A DNA stretch of 64,000 bases from Pyramidobacter sp. YE332 (lineage in GTDB: Bacteria > Synergistota > Synergistia > Synergistales > Dethiosulfovibrionaceae). Made by a program: the position numbers and the translations under genes. The stretch lies in NCBI RefSeq assembly GCF_033060595.1, contig NZ_CP133038.1, forward strand, positions 868,001 through 932,000. The letters are read 5' to 3'. The notes under the pieces were generated by a model. It did no database searches and was not told where the DNA came from. It was given only the letters and a program-made list of their open reading frames with translations. Within the stretch, counting starts at the first letter, position 1. Every line of letters starts with the position of its first letter. Positions 45,923-54,443 of the stretch are shown in pieces.

Positions 45923-46789
45923 TCACTTTTCGTAATGATGGATCAGCGCCTGCGTGCCGAGGTCGCCCATGCCGCGCGCTGTCACGTCGAGACAATTGCG
46001 CAGCGCGGCCTCGAGCACGTCGAGAGAGAGTCCGGCGCTTCGGGCTTCCTCAGCGGCGATGCGCAGATCTTTGGCCAGATATTTGACGAAAAAAGTGGGC
46101 GAGTCGTCGCCGGAAATGATCTTCGGTCCCAGCGTGTCCAGTTGCCGGCTGGCGGCGGAACCGCTGCTGACGAGCCCGAAAAGGCGGTTCAGGTCAAGGC
46201 CGGCCCGGCGGGCGTACGCGAACGACTCGCAAATGCCCGAAAGCGTTCCGGCCACGAGGATCTGGTTGGCCGCCTTGGCGTGCTGGCCTTTCCCCGCCGG
46301 CCCCATAAAGTCCGCTTTTGCCCCCATAGCCGAAAAAAGAGGCCGGCATCTTTCGAAATCCGCCGCCGCACCGCCGACGAGGAACGACAGCGTCCCTTCC
46401 GCCGCTCCCTTCGCGCCGCCCGTGACGGGCGCGTCGAGCGCGCGCAGCCCGCGCTTTTGCCCCTCGGCGAAGATCCGTTCCGCCAGCGCCGGGCTGGAGG
46501 TGGTCATGTCGATCAGGAACGTCCCCGGACGCGCCGAATCCATCAATCCTCCTCGGCCGAAATAGACCTGTTCCACGTCGGCGGGCGCGCCGAGCATGGT
46601 GAGCGCGACCGCGGCGGAGCGGACGCAGTCGGCGATGGAATTGTGAAGGCGCGCGCCGGCGTTGATCAGATCCCGCGCCTTTTCCGGATGCCGGGCGTAA
46701 ACGTGCAGTTCGTATCCGGCGTTCATGAGATTGCGGCCCATGGGCTTTCCCATGATGCCCAGGCCGATGAAGGCGAGCGCTTGGTTCAT
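45923..46789 (-). CDS. NAD(P)-dependent beta-hydroxyacid dehydrogenase
   Basis: The 288-residue protein is of the 3-hydroxyisobutyrate/tartronate-semialdehyde reductase family. The Rossmann motif is FIGLGIMGKPMGRNLMNAG (residues 7-25), the substrate loop DAPVTGGAKGAAEGTLSF, and the catalytic Lys lies in GKGQHAKAANQIL. The exact 3-hydroxyacid is not determined. It is the first gene of a two-gene minus-strand operon with the M32 peptidase. Confidence 0.9.
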   Translation of the reverse strand: MNQALAFIGLGIMGKPMGRNLMNAGYELHVYARHPEKARDLINAGARLHNSIADCVRSAAVALTMLGAPADVEQVYFGRGGLMDSARPGTFLIDMTTSSPALAERIFAEGQKRGLRALDAPVTGGAKGAAEGTLSFLVGGAAADFERCRPLFSAMGAKADFMGPAGKGQHAKAANQILVAGTLSGICESFAYARRAGLDLNRLFGLVSSGSAASRQLDTLGPKIISGDDSPTFFVKYLAKDLRIAAEEARSAGLSLDVLEAALRNCLDVTARGMGDLGTQALIHHYEK

Positions 46790-47127
46790 TTTGTTTTCTC
46801 CTTTTCCCGACGGCGAGATTTTTCCCGCGTGGTCCTCGTGAGATATGGTTCTGTCCGCACCGCGAACGCGGCTTACGCCGGATCTTCATGCCAAAACGGC
46901 TCCCGCCGCTATTATGCCATAAGATCTCGAGCGAAGCCATTGCGGTTCGAGAAAGAGAACGCTTTCTCCGGACAAATCTCAGTTTATCAAAACTTCAGTT
47001 TTGTGAAAGTCATTAAATAATATAGAAGTTCATCTTGACAGCGTCCCAAGGCAATGATAATATCGCTTCAGTTTTCATCGAGTGATGAATAATAGTTTAT
47101 TCGTGCATCGTATTGAGGTGAAAAAAT
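46790..47127. other. Divergent intergenic region before argH-like gene
   Basis: The 338-base gap turns AT-rich in 46975-47110 and carries the rightward promoter at 47035. I see no gene, RNA or repeat in the rest. A clear leftward promoter for the dehydrogenase gene is not evident. Confidence 0.4.
47035..47063 (+). promoter_or_regulatory. Promoter of the argH-like/ABC/deacetylase operon
   Basis: A perfect TTGACA (47035-47040), a 17-base spacer and TAATAT (47058-47063, within ATGATAATAT) lie 65 bases before the first start codon. Confidence 0.65.
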
Positions 47128-48450
47128 ATGAATTTATGGGGAGGGCGCTTTCAAGGCGCCGAAGACGAGCTGATGAAGGCCTTCGACAATTCGCTGCCGC
47201 TGGGCAAGCGTTACTGGAAGGAAGACATCGAAGGCAGCCTCGCGCACGCGGCTATGCTCGGCGCCTGCGGGATCATCACGAAGGAAGACGCCGAGGCGAT
47301 CCGGAAGGGGCTGCAGGGGATCATGGGCGACATCGAAAGCGGCGCGCTCGTGATCGGCGACGAGGGGTACGAGGACATTCACAGCTTTGTGGAGCTGAAT
47401 TTGACGAAGCGCATCGGCGAGGCGGGCAAAAAGCTCCACACGGCGCGCAGCCGCAACGACCAGGTGGCCGTGGATTCGAAGCTCTTCGCCAAAAACGCCG
47501 CCGCGCGGGTGGAGGAGAAGCTGGACAAACTGTGCGGCGCGCTCAAAGCTACGGCCGACGCCAATCCCTGGCTGATGCCGGGCTACACGCACCTGCAGCG
47601 CGCGCAGGCCGTCACCTTCAAACACACGCTGGCGGCCTTCGAGCGCATGTTCCAGCGCGACCGCAAGCGCCTGCGCAACGCCGTGGAGATCATGATGGAA
47701 GACTGTCCGCTGGGCTGCGGCGCGCTGGCGGGGACCACGCATCCCATCGACCGCGGCATGACCGCCGCGGCGCTGGGGTTCCAAAAGCCCTGCGACAATT
47801 TCCTCGACGGCGTCAGCGACCGCGATTATTTCTGCGAGCTGCTCGGCGTCTTCGCGATCGTCCTCATGCACCTCAGCCGCCTGAGCGAATCGATCATCCT
47901 CTGGTGTTCGCAGGAGTTCCGCTTCGTCACGCTCAGCGACGCCTATTCCACGGGCAGCAGCATCATGCCCCAGAAGAAGAACCCCGACAGCGCCGAACTG
48001 ATCCGCGGCAGCGCGGGGCTGGTCTACGGCTCGCTGATGGCGATGCTGACGGAGATGAAGGGGCTGCCGCTGGCCTACAACAAGGACATGCAGCTCGACA
48101 AGCGGGCCTTTCTGCCGGCGCTGGACGACACGCTGATGTGCCTCGAGATCATGAGCGGCCTCGTCGCCACGATGACCGTCCACCCCGAGGCCATGAAAAA
48201 AGCGCTTCACGACGGTTTTCTCAACGCCACCGAGCTGGCCGACTACCTCGTCAAACGCGGCGTGCCCTTCCGCGACGCGCATGCCGTCGTCGGCGCGGCG
48301 GTGCTGCTGTGCGAGAAAAAAGGCTGCGCGATCGAGGACCTGCCGCTGGAGGAGCTGCAAAAACTCAGCCCCGCGATCGGCGCGGACGTGTACGGCCAGC
48401 TGGATTACGAAAACACGATCAAACTGGGCGTCAAGAGTCAAATGCTATGA
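47128..48450 (+). CDS. argH: Argininosuccinate lyase or related fumarate-releasing lyase
   Basis: The 440-residue member of the fumarase/aspartase superfamily begins MNLWGGRFQGAEDELM. Motifs are LHTARSRNDQVAVD, MPGYTHLQRAQAVTF (catalytic His) and the mobile signature loop GSSIMPQKKNPDSAELIRG. Argininosuccinate lyase cleaves argininosuccinate to arginine and fumarate. Close relatives such as EDDS lyase cleave other N-substituted aspartates. No argG or other arginine gene is nearby. Instead it leads an operon with a racemase-like protein, an amino-acid ABC importer and two deacetylase-fold enzymes, so a catabolic substrate is plausible. It is slightly shorter than the common 455-465 residues. 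Confidence 0.85.
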   Translation: MNLWGGRFQGAEDELMKAFDNSLPLGKRYWKEDIEGSLAHAAMLGACGIITKEDAEAIRKGLQGIMGDIESGALVIGDEGYEDIHSFVELNLTKRIGEAGKKLHTARSRNDQVAVDSKLFAKNAAARVEEKLDKLCGALKATADANPWLMPGYTHLQRAQAVTFKHTLAAFERMFQRDRKRLRNAVEIMMEDCPLGCGALAGTTHPIDRGMTAAALGFQKPCDNFLDGVSDRDYFCELLGVFAIVLMHLSRLSESIILWCSQEFRFVTLSDAYSTGSSIMPQKKNPDSAELIRGSAGLVYGSLMAMLTEMKGLPLAYNKDMQLDKRAFLPALDDTLMCLEIMSGLVATMTVHPEAMKKALHDGFLNATELADYLVKRGVPFRDAHAVVGAAVLLCEKKGCAIEDLPLEELQKLSPAIGADVYGQLDYENTIKLGVKSQML

Positions 48451-49181
48451 AGATCTGCGTCGTCAATCCCGACAGCGGCCTCGACGCGGCGGGTCTGAAA
48501 CTGAGGGTCGAGCTGCTGCGCGCCTTTGCGCGCCCCGATACGGAAATCGTCATGGTCTGCCCGCGCAAGAACAATCTCTGCGTCGATTCGTGCCTCGACG
48601 CGGCGCTGGACGCGCCGGAGATCGCGGAGATGGCGCTGCGGGCGCAAGCCGGCGGCGCCGACGCGGTGTGCCTGTACTGTTTCAGCGATCCCGGCTTCGA
48701 CGCCTGCCGGGAACTGCTCCGCGTCCCCGTCGTCGGCGGCGCGCAGGCCGCGGTGCTGCTGGCCAGCCAGCTGGCCCTCAGCTTTTCGGTGCTGACCACG
48801 TCGGCGCGGCGGATCCCGCAGAAAAAAGCCTTTCTCCGCGCGCTGGGCGCCGATCCCGTCAGGATCGCGAGCGTGCGCGGCGTCGAACTGCCGCCGGGCG
48901 CCTCGCGGGAACGGAGCGAAATCATTGAAATTCTCGAGGCGGGCGGACGGCTGTGCGTCGAAGAAGACGGCGCCGGCGCCGTGATCCTCGGCTGTCTCAG
49001 CTTCGCCGGCATGGGCGCGGAGCTGACGGAGCGGCTCGGCGTGCCGGTGATCGACCCCGCCGCCGCGCTGATCGCCACGGCCGAATCTTTGGTCGTTCAG
49101 GGACTCAGCCACAGCAAGCGGAGCTGGCCCGAGCCGCCGGCGGCGCGACGCTTCTGGGGCGCGGGGACCATCGAAAACTGA
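48447..49181 (+). CDS. Asp/Glu/hydantoin racemase-family protein
   Basis: The protein is 244 residues from ATG 48447, overlapping the argH-like stop (ATGA). It begins MKICVVNPDSG, as hydantoin-racemase-type proteins do. The two catalytic cysteines of the superfamily are suggested by VCLYCFSDPGFDACREL (about residue 89) and AVILGCLSFAGMG (about residue 183). The family racemises aspartate, glutamate or hydantoins through a two-cysteine mechanism, and some members are maleate isomerases. Its place next to a lyase that would release fumarate and an amine is consistent with handling D/L amino acids. Confidence 0.85.
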   Translation: MKICVVNPDSGLDAAGLKLRVELLRAFARPDTEIVMVCPRKNNLCVDSCLDAALDAPEIAEMALRAQAGGADAVCLYCFSDPGFDACRELLRVPVVGGAQAAVLLASQLALSFSVLTTSARRIPQKKAFLRALGADPVRIASVRGVELPPGASRERSEIIEILEAGGRLCVEEDGAGAVILGCLSFAGMGAELTERLGVPVIDPAAALIATAESLVVQGLSHSKRSWPEPPAARRFWGAGTIEN

Positions 49182-49230
49182 ACGTGGCGCTGCGCCATGC
49201 GACATTTATATTTATGAGGAGGAACACACG

Positions 49231-50739
49231 ATGAATTTCAACGTCAAAAAAATTGCCGCCGGCGTTGCGGCGGTCATGCTGTGCGCCGTATCGGCCTGTG
49301 CGGCCAAGCCGCTCGAAGGGCAAAAGCTGAAGATGGCCGTCAGCCCCACGTTCCCGCCTTTCGAGTTCGAGCAGCTCGACGAGCAGGGCAATGCCCGCAT
49401 CGTCGGCTACGACATCGACATGGTGGACGCGATCGCCGCGGAGCTCGGCTTCACCTACGAGCTGGTGCACACCAACTTCAAGGGATTGATGGGGGAGCTG
49501 GCCAGTCACCGCGTCGACTTCGTCGTCTCCGGCATGTCGCCCACCGAGGAGCGCAAAAAGACCGTCGATTTCTCCGTGCCCTACTATTATTGCCAGACTT
49601 CAATCATCCAGCACAAGGGAACCAACATCAAGACCGTGGCGGACCTGAAGGGCAAAAAGATCGCCGCCTCCTTCGGCACTCAGTACGCCGACTTCGCCGA
49701 AGCGGCGGGCGCCGTCGTCGCCGCGATGGACAGCAGCACATACAGCATGCAGGAACTCCTGGCCGGCCGCGCCGACGGCGTGGTACAGGACGCCGCCTCC
49801 GCTTCCATCCGCGTCAAGCAGCATCCCGAGCTCGAGTACTTCGTGCTGCCGCAGGACGAACTCGACAAGGTGCAGGGCGGCAACGTCTCCGACTGTTTCG
49901 CCGCCGTGTTCCCCAAGGGCTCGGAACTGGAACCGCTGTTCACCGAACAGATCGAAAAGATGCAGGCCGACGGCACCATGAAGGCCATTTACGAGAAGTG
50001 GATCGGCCCCTGGCCCTACGACGCCAAGCCGCTCCGGGGCAAGCACTACAAGCTGGCGATCAACGCCACCTTCGCGCCGTTCGAGTTCGCCCAGGTGAAC
50101 GACACGGGCGAGAGCGTCATCACCGGTTTCGACATCGACGTGCTCGACGCGATCGCCGCGGCGCTCGGCTTCACCTACGAGATCAAGGACATGAACTTCT
50201 CCGGCCTGATCGGCGAGCTGCACAGCGGCCGCGCCGACTTCGTCATCTCCGGCCTGTCGGACACGGAGGAGCGCCGCAAGAGCGTCGATTTCTCCGTTCC
50301 CTATTATTTCTGCAAGACCGCCATCATCTCGCCGGCCGCCGCGCCGGTGAAGACCATGGCGGAGATGAAGGGCAAAAAGATCGCCACCGTGTTCGGCACC
50401 GAGTACGCCAAGGTGGTCGAGGCCTCCGGTTCCGTTCCCACGCTGCTCGACAACAGCACCATGGTCACTCAGGAGCTGCTGAACGGCCGCGTCGACGGCG
50501 CCGTCATGGACGCCTCGCAGGCCAAGACCAAGTGCGAGCAGAACGAGGGTTACGTGTACCACGTCATCCCCAACGAAGAGCTCGAAAGCGCCCATTACGT
50601 TTCCGGCGCGTATTCCATCGCCTTCCAGAAAGGTTCCGGGCTGATCCCCCTGTTCAACGAACAGATCGGGAAGATGTTCGCCAGCGGCCGGATGAACGAG
50701 CTGATCGTCAAATGGATGGGCGAGGAGTTCGTCAAGTAA
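49231..50739 (+). CDS. Amino-acid ABC binding protein with two tandem family 3 domains
   Basis: The 502-residue protein is about twice the usual 250-270. After a signal (MNFNVKKIAAGVAAVMLCAV, with a possible lipobox VSAC) two homologous binding domains follow. Domain 1 (about 25-265) has FPPFEFEQLDEQG, GYDIDMVDAIAAELGFTYEL and MSPTEERKKTVDFSVPYYY. Domain 2 (about 270-500) repeats these as FAPFEFAQVNDTG, GFDIDVLDAIAAALGFTYEI and LSDTEERRKSVDFSVPYYF. The duplication is internal and in frame, with no stop between. It presumably delivers polar amino acids or derivatives to the permease at 50864. Confidence 0.93.
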   Translation: MNFNVKKIAAGVAAVMLCAVSACAAKPLEGQKLKMAVSPTFPPFEFEQLDEQGNARIVGYDIDMVDAIAAELGFTYELVHTNFKGLMGELASHRVDFVVSGMSPTEERKKTVDFSVPYYYCQTSIIQHKGTNIKTVADLKGKKIAASFGTQYADFAEAAGAVVAAMDSSTYSMQELLAGRADGVVQDAASASIRVKQHPELEYFVLPQDELDKVQGGNVSDCFAAVFPKGSELEPLFTEQIEKMQADGTMKAIYEKWIGPWPYDAKPLRGKHYKLAINATFAPFEFAQVNDTGESVITGFDIDVLDAIAAALGFTYEIKDMNFSGLIGELHSGRADFVISGLSDTEERRKSVDFSVPYYFCKTAIISPAAAPVKTMAEMKGKKIATVFGTEYAKVVEASGSVPTLLDNSTMVTQELLNGRVDGAVMDASQAKTKCEQNEGYVYHVIPNEELESAHYVSGAYSIAFQKGSGLIPLFNEQIGKMFASGRMNELIVKWMGEEFVK

Positions 50740-50863
50740 CTTTTTTCGAAAAAAGAGCGGCCGAAGGGCTCGCCGCCGCGCGCGGAGATCCCTTCGGCCC
50801 TGTGCGACGGGCGCGCCGCGCGTCGCCGCGGCGGCTTTGCGAAACGCCGCAGGAAGGAAGAAC

Positions 50864-51637
50864 ATGAGAAAATCGCTTTTCGGCCGCAAAAAAGCGCCGC
50901 CGCTGCTGGCCCTCGCGGCCGTGCTGGCTCTGGCGGGGCTGGCCTGGGCCGCGCCGGCCCCGGCGCGGCGGTTTGCGCTGCATTTCGAACGCATCTGGCC
51001 CTATTACAAAGTCTTTTACCGCGGCATGATCAATTCGCTCGAGGTGACCTTCATGTCCGTGATCATGGGCTCGGTCTGCGGCACCGTGCTGGCGCTGCTC
51101 AAAGTCTCGCGCCTCGGGCCGCTGTCGTGGTTCGCCACGGCCTACACCTCGGTGTTCCGCGGCACGCCGCTGATGGTGCAGTTGTTCCTCGTTTATTTCG
51201 CCACGCCGCAGCTCTTCGATTATCAGATCCCGGCCTTCAACGCCGTGGTGCTGACCTTCGGGCTCAACTCCGCCGCCTACGTGTCCGAGATCCTGCGCGG
51301 CGGCATCCAGTCCATCGACGTCGGCCAGCGCGAGGCCGCCATGGCCCTGGGCGTGCCCTACCGCGCCATGATGTTCGACATCGTCATCCCTCAGGCGCTG
51401 CGCACCGTGCTGCCGTCGCTGGTCAACGAGCTCATCGCCCTGCTCAAGGACACCTCCATCGTCGCCACCATCGGCATGCTCGACATGATGCGCGCCGCCC
51501 AGACCGCCATGAACTCCACCTATCTGGCCTTCGAGCCGTTCATCGTCGTCGCCGGCATGTACTACGTGCTCGTGATGATCTTCACGGCCGTCGCCTCGCG
51601 CCTGGAGAGGAGGCTGCACAAAAGTGATCGAAATTAA
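50864..51637 (+). CDS. Polar amino-acid ABC permease (HisM/GlnP type)
   Basis: The protein is 257 residues from ATG 50864 (AGGAAGGAAG upstream); the frame is open to TTG 50837. An N-terminal hydrophobic, signal-like segment precedes the HisM-type domain. Motifs are [37 protein letters not shown] and the EAA loop [20 protein letters not shown]. It is the only permease gene, so it probably works as a homodimer. Its end overlaps the ATPase gene by 14 bases. Confidence 0.93.
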   Translation: MRKSLFGRKKAPPLLALAAVLALAGLAWAAPAPARRFALHFERIWPYYKVFYRGMINSLEVTFMSVIMGSVCGTVLALLKVSRLGPLSWFATAYTSVFRGTPLMVQLFLVYFATPQLFDYQIPAFNAVVLTFGLNSAAYVSEILRGGIQSIDVGQREAAMALGVPYRAMMFDIVIPQALRTVLPSLVNELIALLKDTSIVATIGMLDMMRAAQTAMNSTYLAFEPFIVVAGMYYVLVMIFTAVASRLERRLHKSDRN

Positions 51638-52346
51638 GGATCTGAAAAAACAATTCGGCTCCCTCGAGGTGCTTCGGGGCGTCAACCTGAAGATCGACGA
51701 CGGCGAAGTGGTGTCCGTCATCGGCCCCTCCGGCTCGGGCAAGTCGACGCTGCTGCGCTGCATCAACCTGCTCGAAACGCCCACGTCGGGACAGGTCGTG
51801 ATCGACGGGGTGGACATCACCCAAAGAGGCGTGGACATCCAGAAAGTGCGCGAGAACGTGGGCATGGTGTTTCAGCACTTCAACCTGTTCCAGAACAAGA
51901 ACGTGCTCCAGAACATGATCTACGCGCCCATGAAAGTGCGCGGCCTTCCCGAGGCGCAGGCCGTCGAAAAGGCCATGCGGCTGCTCGAGCGCGTCGGTCT
52001 GGCCGACAAGGCCCGCGCCTATCCTTCCATGCTCTCCGGCGGCCAGCAGCAGCGCGTCGCCATCGCCCGCGCCCTGGCCATGGAGCCGAAGACGCTGCTT
52101 TTCGACGAGCCCACCTCGGCGCTCGATCCGGAGATGGTCAAGGAAGTGCTCGACGTGATCCGCAGCCTGGTTTCCACGGGCATCACCATGGCGATCGTCA
52201 CCCACGAGATGGGCTTCGCCCGCGAGGCTTCCGACCGCGTCTGCTTCGTCGACGAGGGCGTGATCGCCGAAGACGCCGCGCCGTCTGAGTTCTTCTCGTC
52301 GCCGAAGTCGGCGCGCGCCCGGCAGTTTTTGGAAAAAGTGCTTTAG
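51624..52346 (+). CDS. Polar amino-acid ABC ATPase (GlnQ type)
   Basis: The 240-residue ATPase starts at GTG 51624 after GGAGAGGAGG inside the permease gene. Walker A is [10 protein letters not shown]-loop [19 protein letters not shown], signature [15 protein letters not shown], Walker [15 protein letters not shown] and the H-loop His in [10 protein letters not shown]. These are the hallmarks of the GlnQ/HisP family. It energises the importer formed with the preceding permease and double-domain binding protein. Confidence 0.95.
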   Translation: MIEIKDLKKQFGSLEVLRGVNLKIDDGEVVSVIGPSGSGKSTLLRCINLLETPTSGQVVIDGVDITQRGVDIQKVRENVGMVFQHFNLFQNKNVLQNMIYAPMKVRGLPEAQAVEKAMRLLERVGLADKARAYPSMLSGGQQQRVAIARALAMEPKTLLFDEPTSALDPEMVKEVLDVIRSLVSTGITMAIVTHEMGFAREASDRVCFVDEGVIAEDAAPSEFFSSPKSARARQFLEKVL

Positions 52347-52370
52347 ACGCAGAGAAACGGAGACTGAAAA

Positions 52371-53240
52371 ATGGAAGACCGGCTGCATTGGAAAAACGGC
52401 GCCCGCTGCGCCGTGATGCTGACGTTCGATCTCGACGGGGACACCACGTGGAAGAACGGCAACGCCCACTACGAAGGCGGCGACAAGTTCCTGAAAGCCC
52501 GCTCGGTAGGGCTTTACGGCCCCAACCGCGGCGCTCACGCCATCCTCGACCTGCTGAAGAAATACGGCGTCCCCGGCACCTTCTTCGTGCCCGGCAAGGT
52601 CGCCGAGGACAACCCCGGGCTGATCCGCCGCATCGACGCCGAAGGGCACGAGATCGGCCAGCACGGCTACACGCACGAAATGTTCTTCAACTACGGCCGC
52701 GAGCGGCAGATCGAGATCGTCGAAAAGTGCCAGAACATCTTCTGCGACCTGATCGGCAAGCCCGCCCGCGGCTTTCGCACCCCGTCCGGCGACTGGTCGC
52801 TGGACACGCCGCGCCTGCTGTACGAGCGCGGCGTCGACTACAGCAGCTCGATGCGCGGCAACGACCGCCCCTATCACACCGCGATCGACGGCGAAAAGAC
52901 CGACTTCATCGAGATCCCTACGCGCTGGGAACTGGACGATTACGTGGCCACCGCCTACAATTATTTCCCCGCCGAACCCGACGGGCAGGACCGCATCTCC
53001 GGCTACGACCTGGTCTACGACAATTTCTCGCGCGAGTTCGACGGCTATTACGAATACGGCCTGTGCTTCGTCAGCATGATCCATCCGCAGGTCACCGGCA
53101 CTCCCGGCCGCCTGCGCATCCTCGAAAAGCTGATCCGGCATATCAAGGAGCGAGGCGACGTCTGGTTCGCGCGCGGCGGCGAAGTGGCGCGGTGGTACCG
53201 CGAGCATTACGACCGCGAGGAGGTCCTGAAAAATGCCTGA
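52371..53240 (+). CDS. Polysaccharide-deacetylase-fold hydrolase, intact metal site
   Basis: The 289-residue NodB-like/PuuE-type protein has the metal-site Asp in AVMLTFDLDGDTTW (about residues 15-28). The His pair is in GHEIGQHGYTHEMFF, giving H-x3-H, and the arm motif is RGFRTPSGDWS. There is no signal peptide, so it is cytoplasmic rather than a cell-wall enzyme. Cytoplasmic members of this group hydrolyse C-N bonds of ureides, formamides or N-acyl compounds. In an operon with an amino-acid importer, an N-acylated or cyclic amino-acid derivative is the likely substrate. It overlaps the paralogue by 8 bases. Confidence 0.87.
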   Translation: MEDRLHWKNGARCAVMLTFDLDGDTTWKNGNAHYEGGDKFLKARSVGLYGPNRGAHAILDLLKKYGVPGTFFVPGKVAEDNPGLIRRIDAEGHEIGQHGYTHEMFFNYGRERQIEIVEKCQNIFCDLIGKPARGFRTPSGDWSLDTPRLLYERGVDYSSSMRGNDRPYHTAIDGEKTDFIEIPTRWELDDYVATAYNYFPAEPDGQDRISGYDLVYDNFSREFDGYYEYGLCFVSMIHPQVTGTPGRLRILEKLIRHIKERGDVWFARGGEVARWYREHYDREEVLKNA

Positions 53241-54069
53241 AATCGAGTGGAAGGACGGCGCCCGCTGCGCCGCCATGATCACCGTCAACCTCGACGCCGA
53301 AAACTTCTGGCTGGCCGTCGACCCCGACGTCTCGAAACGCCCGAAGACTCTGTCCATGGGGCAGTACGGCATGGACCGCGGCCTGCCGCGCCTGCTGGAG
53401 CTTCTTGACGATTTGGATATCAAGGCCACGTTTTTCGTGCCCGGTTCGACCGCCGCGGCCTACGCCGAAAAAGTGAAAGACGTCGCCGCCCGCGGCCACG
53501 AGATCGCCCTGCGCGGCTACGAACTGCTCAACTGGGGCCTGCTGCCCGCCGAACAGGCCGCGGCCGACATGGAAAAAGGCGCCGCTGTCCTCAAAAACGT
53601 CGTCGGCGCGCAACCCAGAGGCTACCGCGCTCCCATCGCCGAGTTCACCCTCGACACCCTGCGCGCCGCCCATGCCAACGGCGCCGTGTATTCCAGCAGC
53701 CTCAGCAGCGACGACCGCCCCTTCTGGTTCGACCTGGGAAACGGCGAAAAACTGCTGGAGATCCCCGTTCACTGGGCGCTTTACGACCTGCCGTACTTCG
53801 CCTTCAACTACCACCCGCCCATGCCGAAGGGACAGGGGCGGATCGCCAACTCCGCTCAGGTCTTCAATAACTTCCGCGAGGAGTTCCTCGGCTGCGCCGA
53901 GCGCGGCCTCTGTTACGTGCTCCAGCTCGACCCGCAGACCGCCTGCACTCCCGGCCGCATGCCGCTGCTGCGCGGACTGCTGACCGAGATCAAGGAGAGC
54001 GGCGCGGCCTGGCTCGCCACCGGCGGCGAGATGTACGATTACTGGTCCGCCGTTTATCCCGCGAAGTAG
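53233..54069 (+). CDS. Polysaccharide-deacetylase-fold paralogue without metal-binding histidines
   Basis: This 278-residue protein is clearly related to its upstream neighbour (WKDGARCAAMITVNLDAE against WKNGARCAVMLTFDLDGD). The H-x3-H pair is replaced: GHEIALRGYELLNW has Arg and Leu where the neighbour has GQHGYTHE. The first Asp of the metal motif is Asn (VNLDAE). RGYRAPIAEFTLDT retains the arm motif. It is probably a non-catalytic or differently active partner, perhaps forming a mixed oligomer with the preceding enzyme. It is the last gene of the operon. Confidence 0.85.
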   Translation: MPEIEWKDGARCAAMITVNLDAENFWLAVDPDVSKRPKTLSMGQYGMDRGLPRLLELLDDLDIKATFFVPGSTAAAYAEKVKDVAARGHEIALRGYELLNWGLLPAEQAAADMEKGAAVLKNVVGAQPRGYRAPIAEFTLDTLRAAHANGAVYSSSLSSDDRPFWFDLGNGEKLLEIPVHWALYDLPYFAFNYHPPMPKGQGRIANSAQVFNNFREEFLGCAERGLCYVLQLDPQTACTPGRMPLLRGLLTEIKESGAAWLATGGEMYDYWSAVYPAK

Positions 54070-54179
54070 CTCTTTGTTGCGGAACGGGAAACGAATGTAC
54101 CGCGAGGGAGCGAATGTTCGCCCCCTCTCCCCGCCGCCGTCTTCAAGCGGCACGTTTCCGTCGAAGCCGCGGCCGCAAC

Positions 54180-54209
54180 TTGTCAAAAAACGCCCGCCTG
54201 TGTTATAAT
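54180..54209 (+). promoter_or_regulatory. Promoter of tRNA-Ser
   Basis: TTGTCA (54180-54185) and a perfect TATAAT (54204-54209) are 18 bases apart, 13 bases before the mature tRNA end. Confidence 0.75.
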
Positions 54210-54222
54210 GCCCTTTGTCCGC

Positions 54223-54310
54223 GGAGGGGTGTCCGAGTGGTCGATGGTGCTTGCTTGGAAGGCATGTGTACCTTAGGGTACCGGAGGTTCGAATCCTCTC
54301 CCCTCCGCCA
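54223..54310 (+). tRNA. tRNA-Ser (anticodon GGA)
   Basis: This 88-base class II tRNA has acceptor arms GGAGGGG (54223-54229) and CCCCTCC, discriminator G and an encoded CCA end. The anticodon loop TTGGAAG places GGA at positions 34-36, reading UCC and UCU. The long variable arm GTACC-TTAG-GGTAC is typical of tRNA-Ser, and the T loop is TTCGAAT. The anticodon stem has one T-T mismatch (CTTGC with GCATG). It stands alone, with a terminator at 54355. Confidence 0.95.
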
Positions 54311-54354
54311 TTTTTAACGGTCAAACATGGACAATCTTGGACAAAAAACGGACA

Positions 54355-54378
54355 AAGCCGCCTGCGGGCGGCTTTTTT
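54355..54378 (+). terminator. Terminator after tRNA-Ser
   Basis: AAGCCGCC (54355-54362) and GGCGGCTT (54367-54374) pair around TGCG, followed by TTTT. Confidence 0.85.
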
Positions 54379-54391
54379 GCTGTAAAACGAA

Positions 54392-54414
54392 AACCACCGG
54401 CCATGCCGGTGGTT
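54392..54414 (-). terminator. Terminator of the two small minus-strand genes
   Basis: AACCACCGGC (54392-54401) and GCCGGTGGTT (54405-54414) form a 10-bp stem with a 3-base loop. Read on the minus strand it is followed by TTCGTTTTAC, 30 bases after the stop of the gene at 54444. Confidence 0.7.
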
Positions 54415-54443
54415 ATGATACAAACGAAAAACGTAACATCAGC

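Noticed and set aside
45923-46789. 6-phosphogluconate dehydrogenase
   Set aside because: The length (288) and motifs fit the short beta-hydroxyacid dehydrogenases, not the pentose-phosphate enzyme of about 470 residues.
47128-48450. Straight assignment of the lyase to arginine biosynthesis
   Set aside because: The sequence allows it, but the neighbours are transport and hydrolase genes. I keep the symbol with a warning rather than assert the pathway.
49600-50994. 464-codon open frame on the minus strand
   Set aside because: It is antisense to the two-domain binding protein, whose reading is clear.
51582-53429. 615-codon open frame on the minus strand
   Set aside because: It runs antisense to the ATPase and deacetylase genes, its composition is His/Val/Asp-rich, and it has no family similarity or ribosome binding site.
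54355-54414. Possible CRISPR or tandem repeat after the tRNA
   Set aside because: The two hairpins are unrelated in sequence and each acts as a terminator. No array of repeats occurs anywhere in the window.
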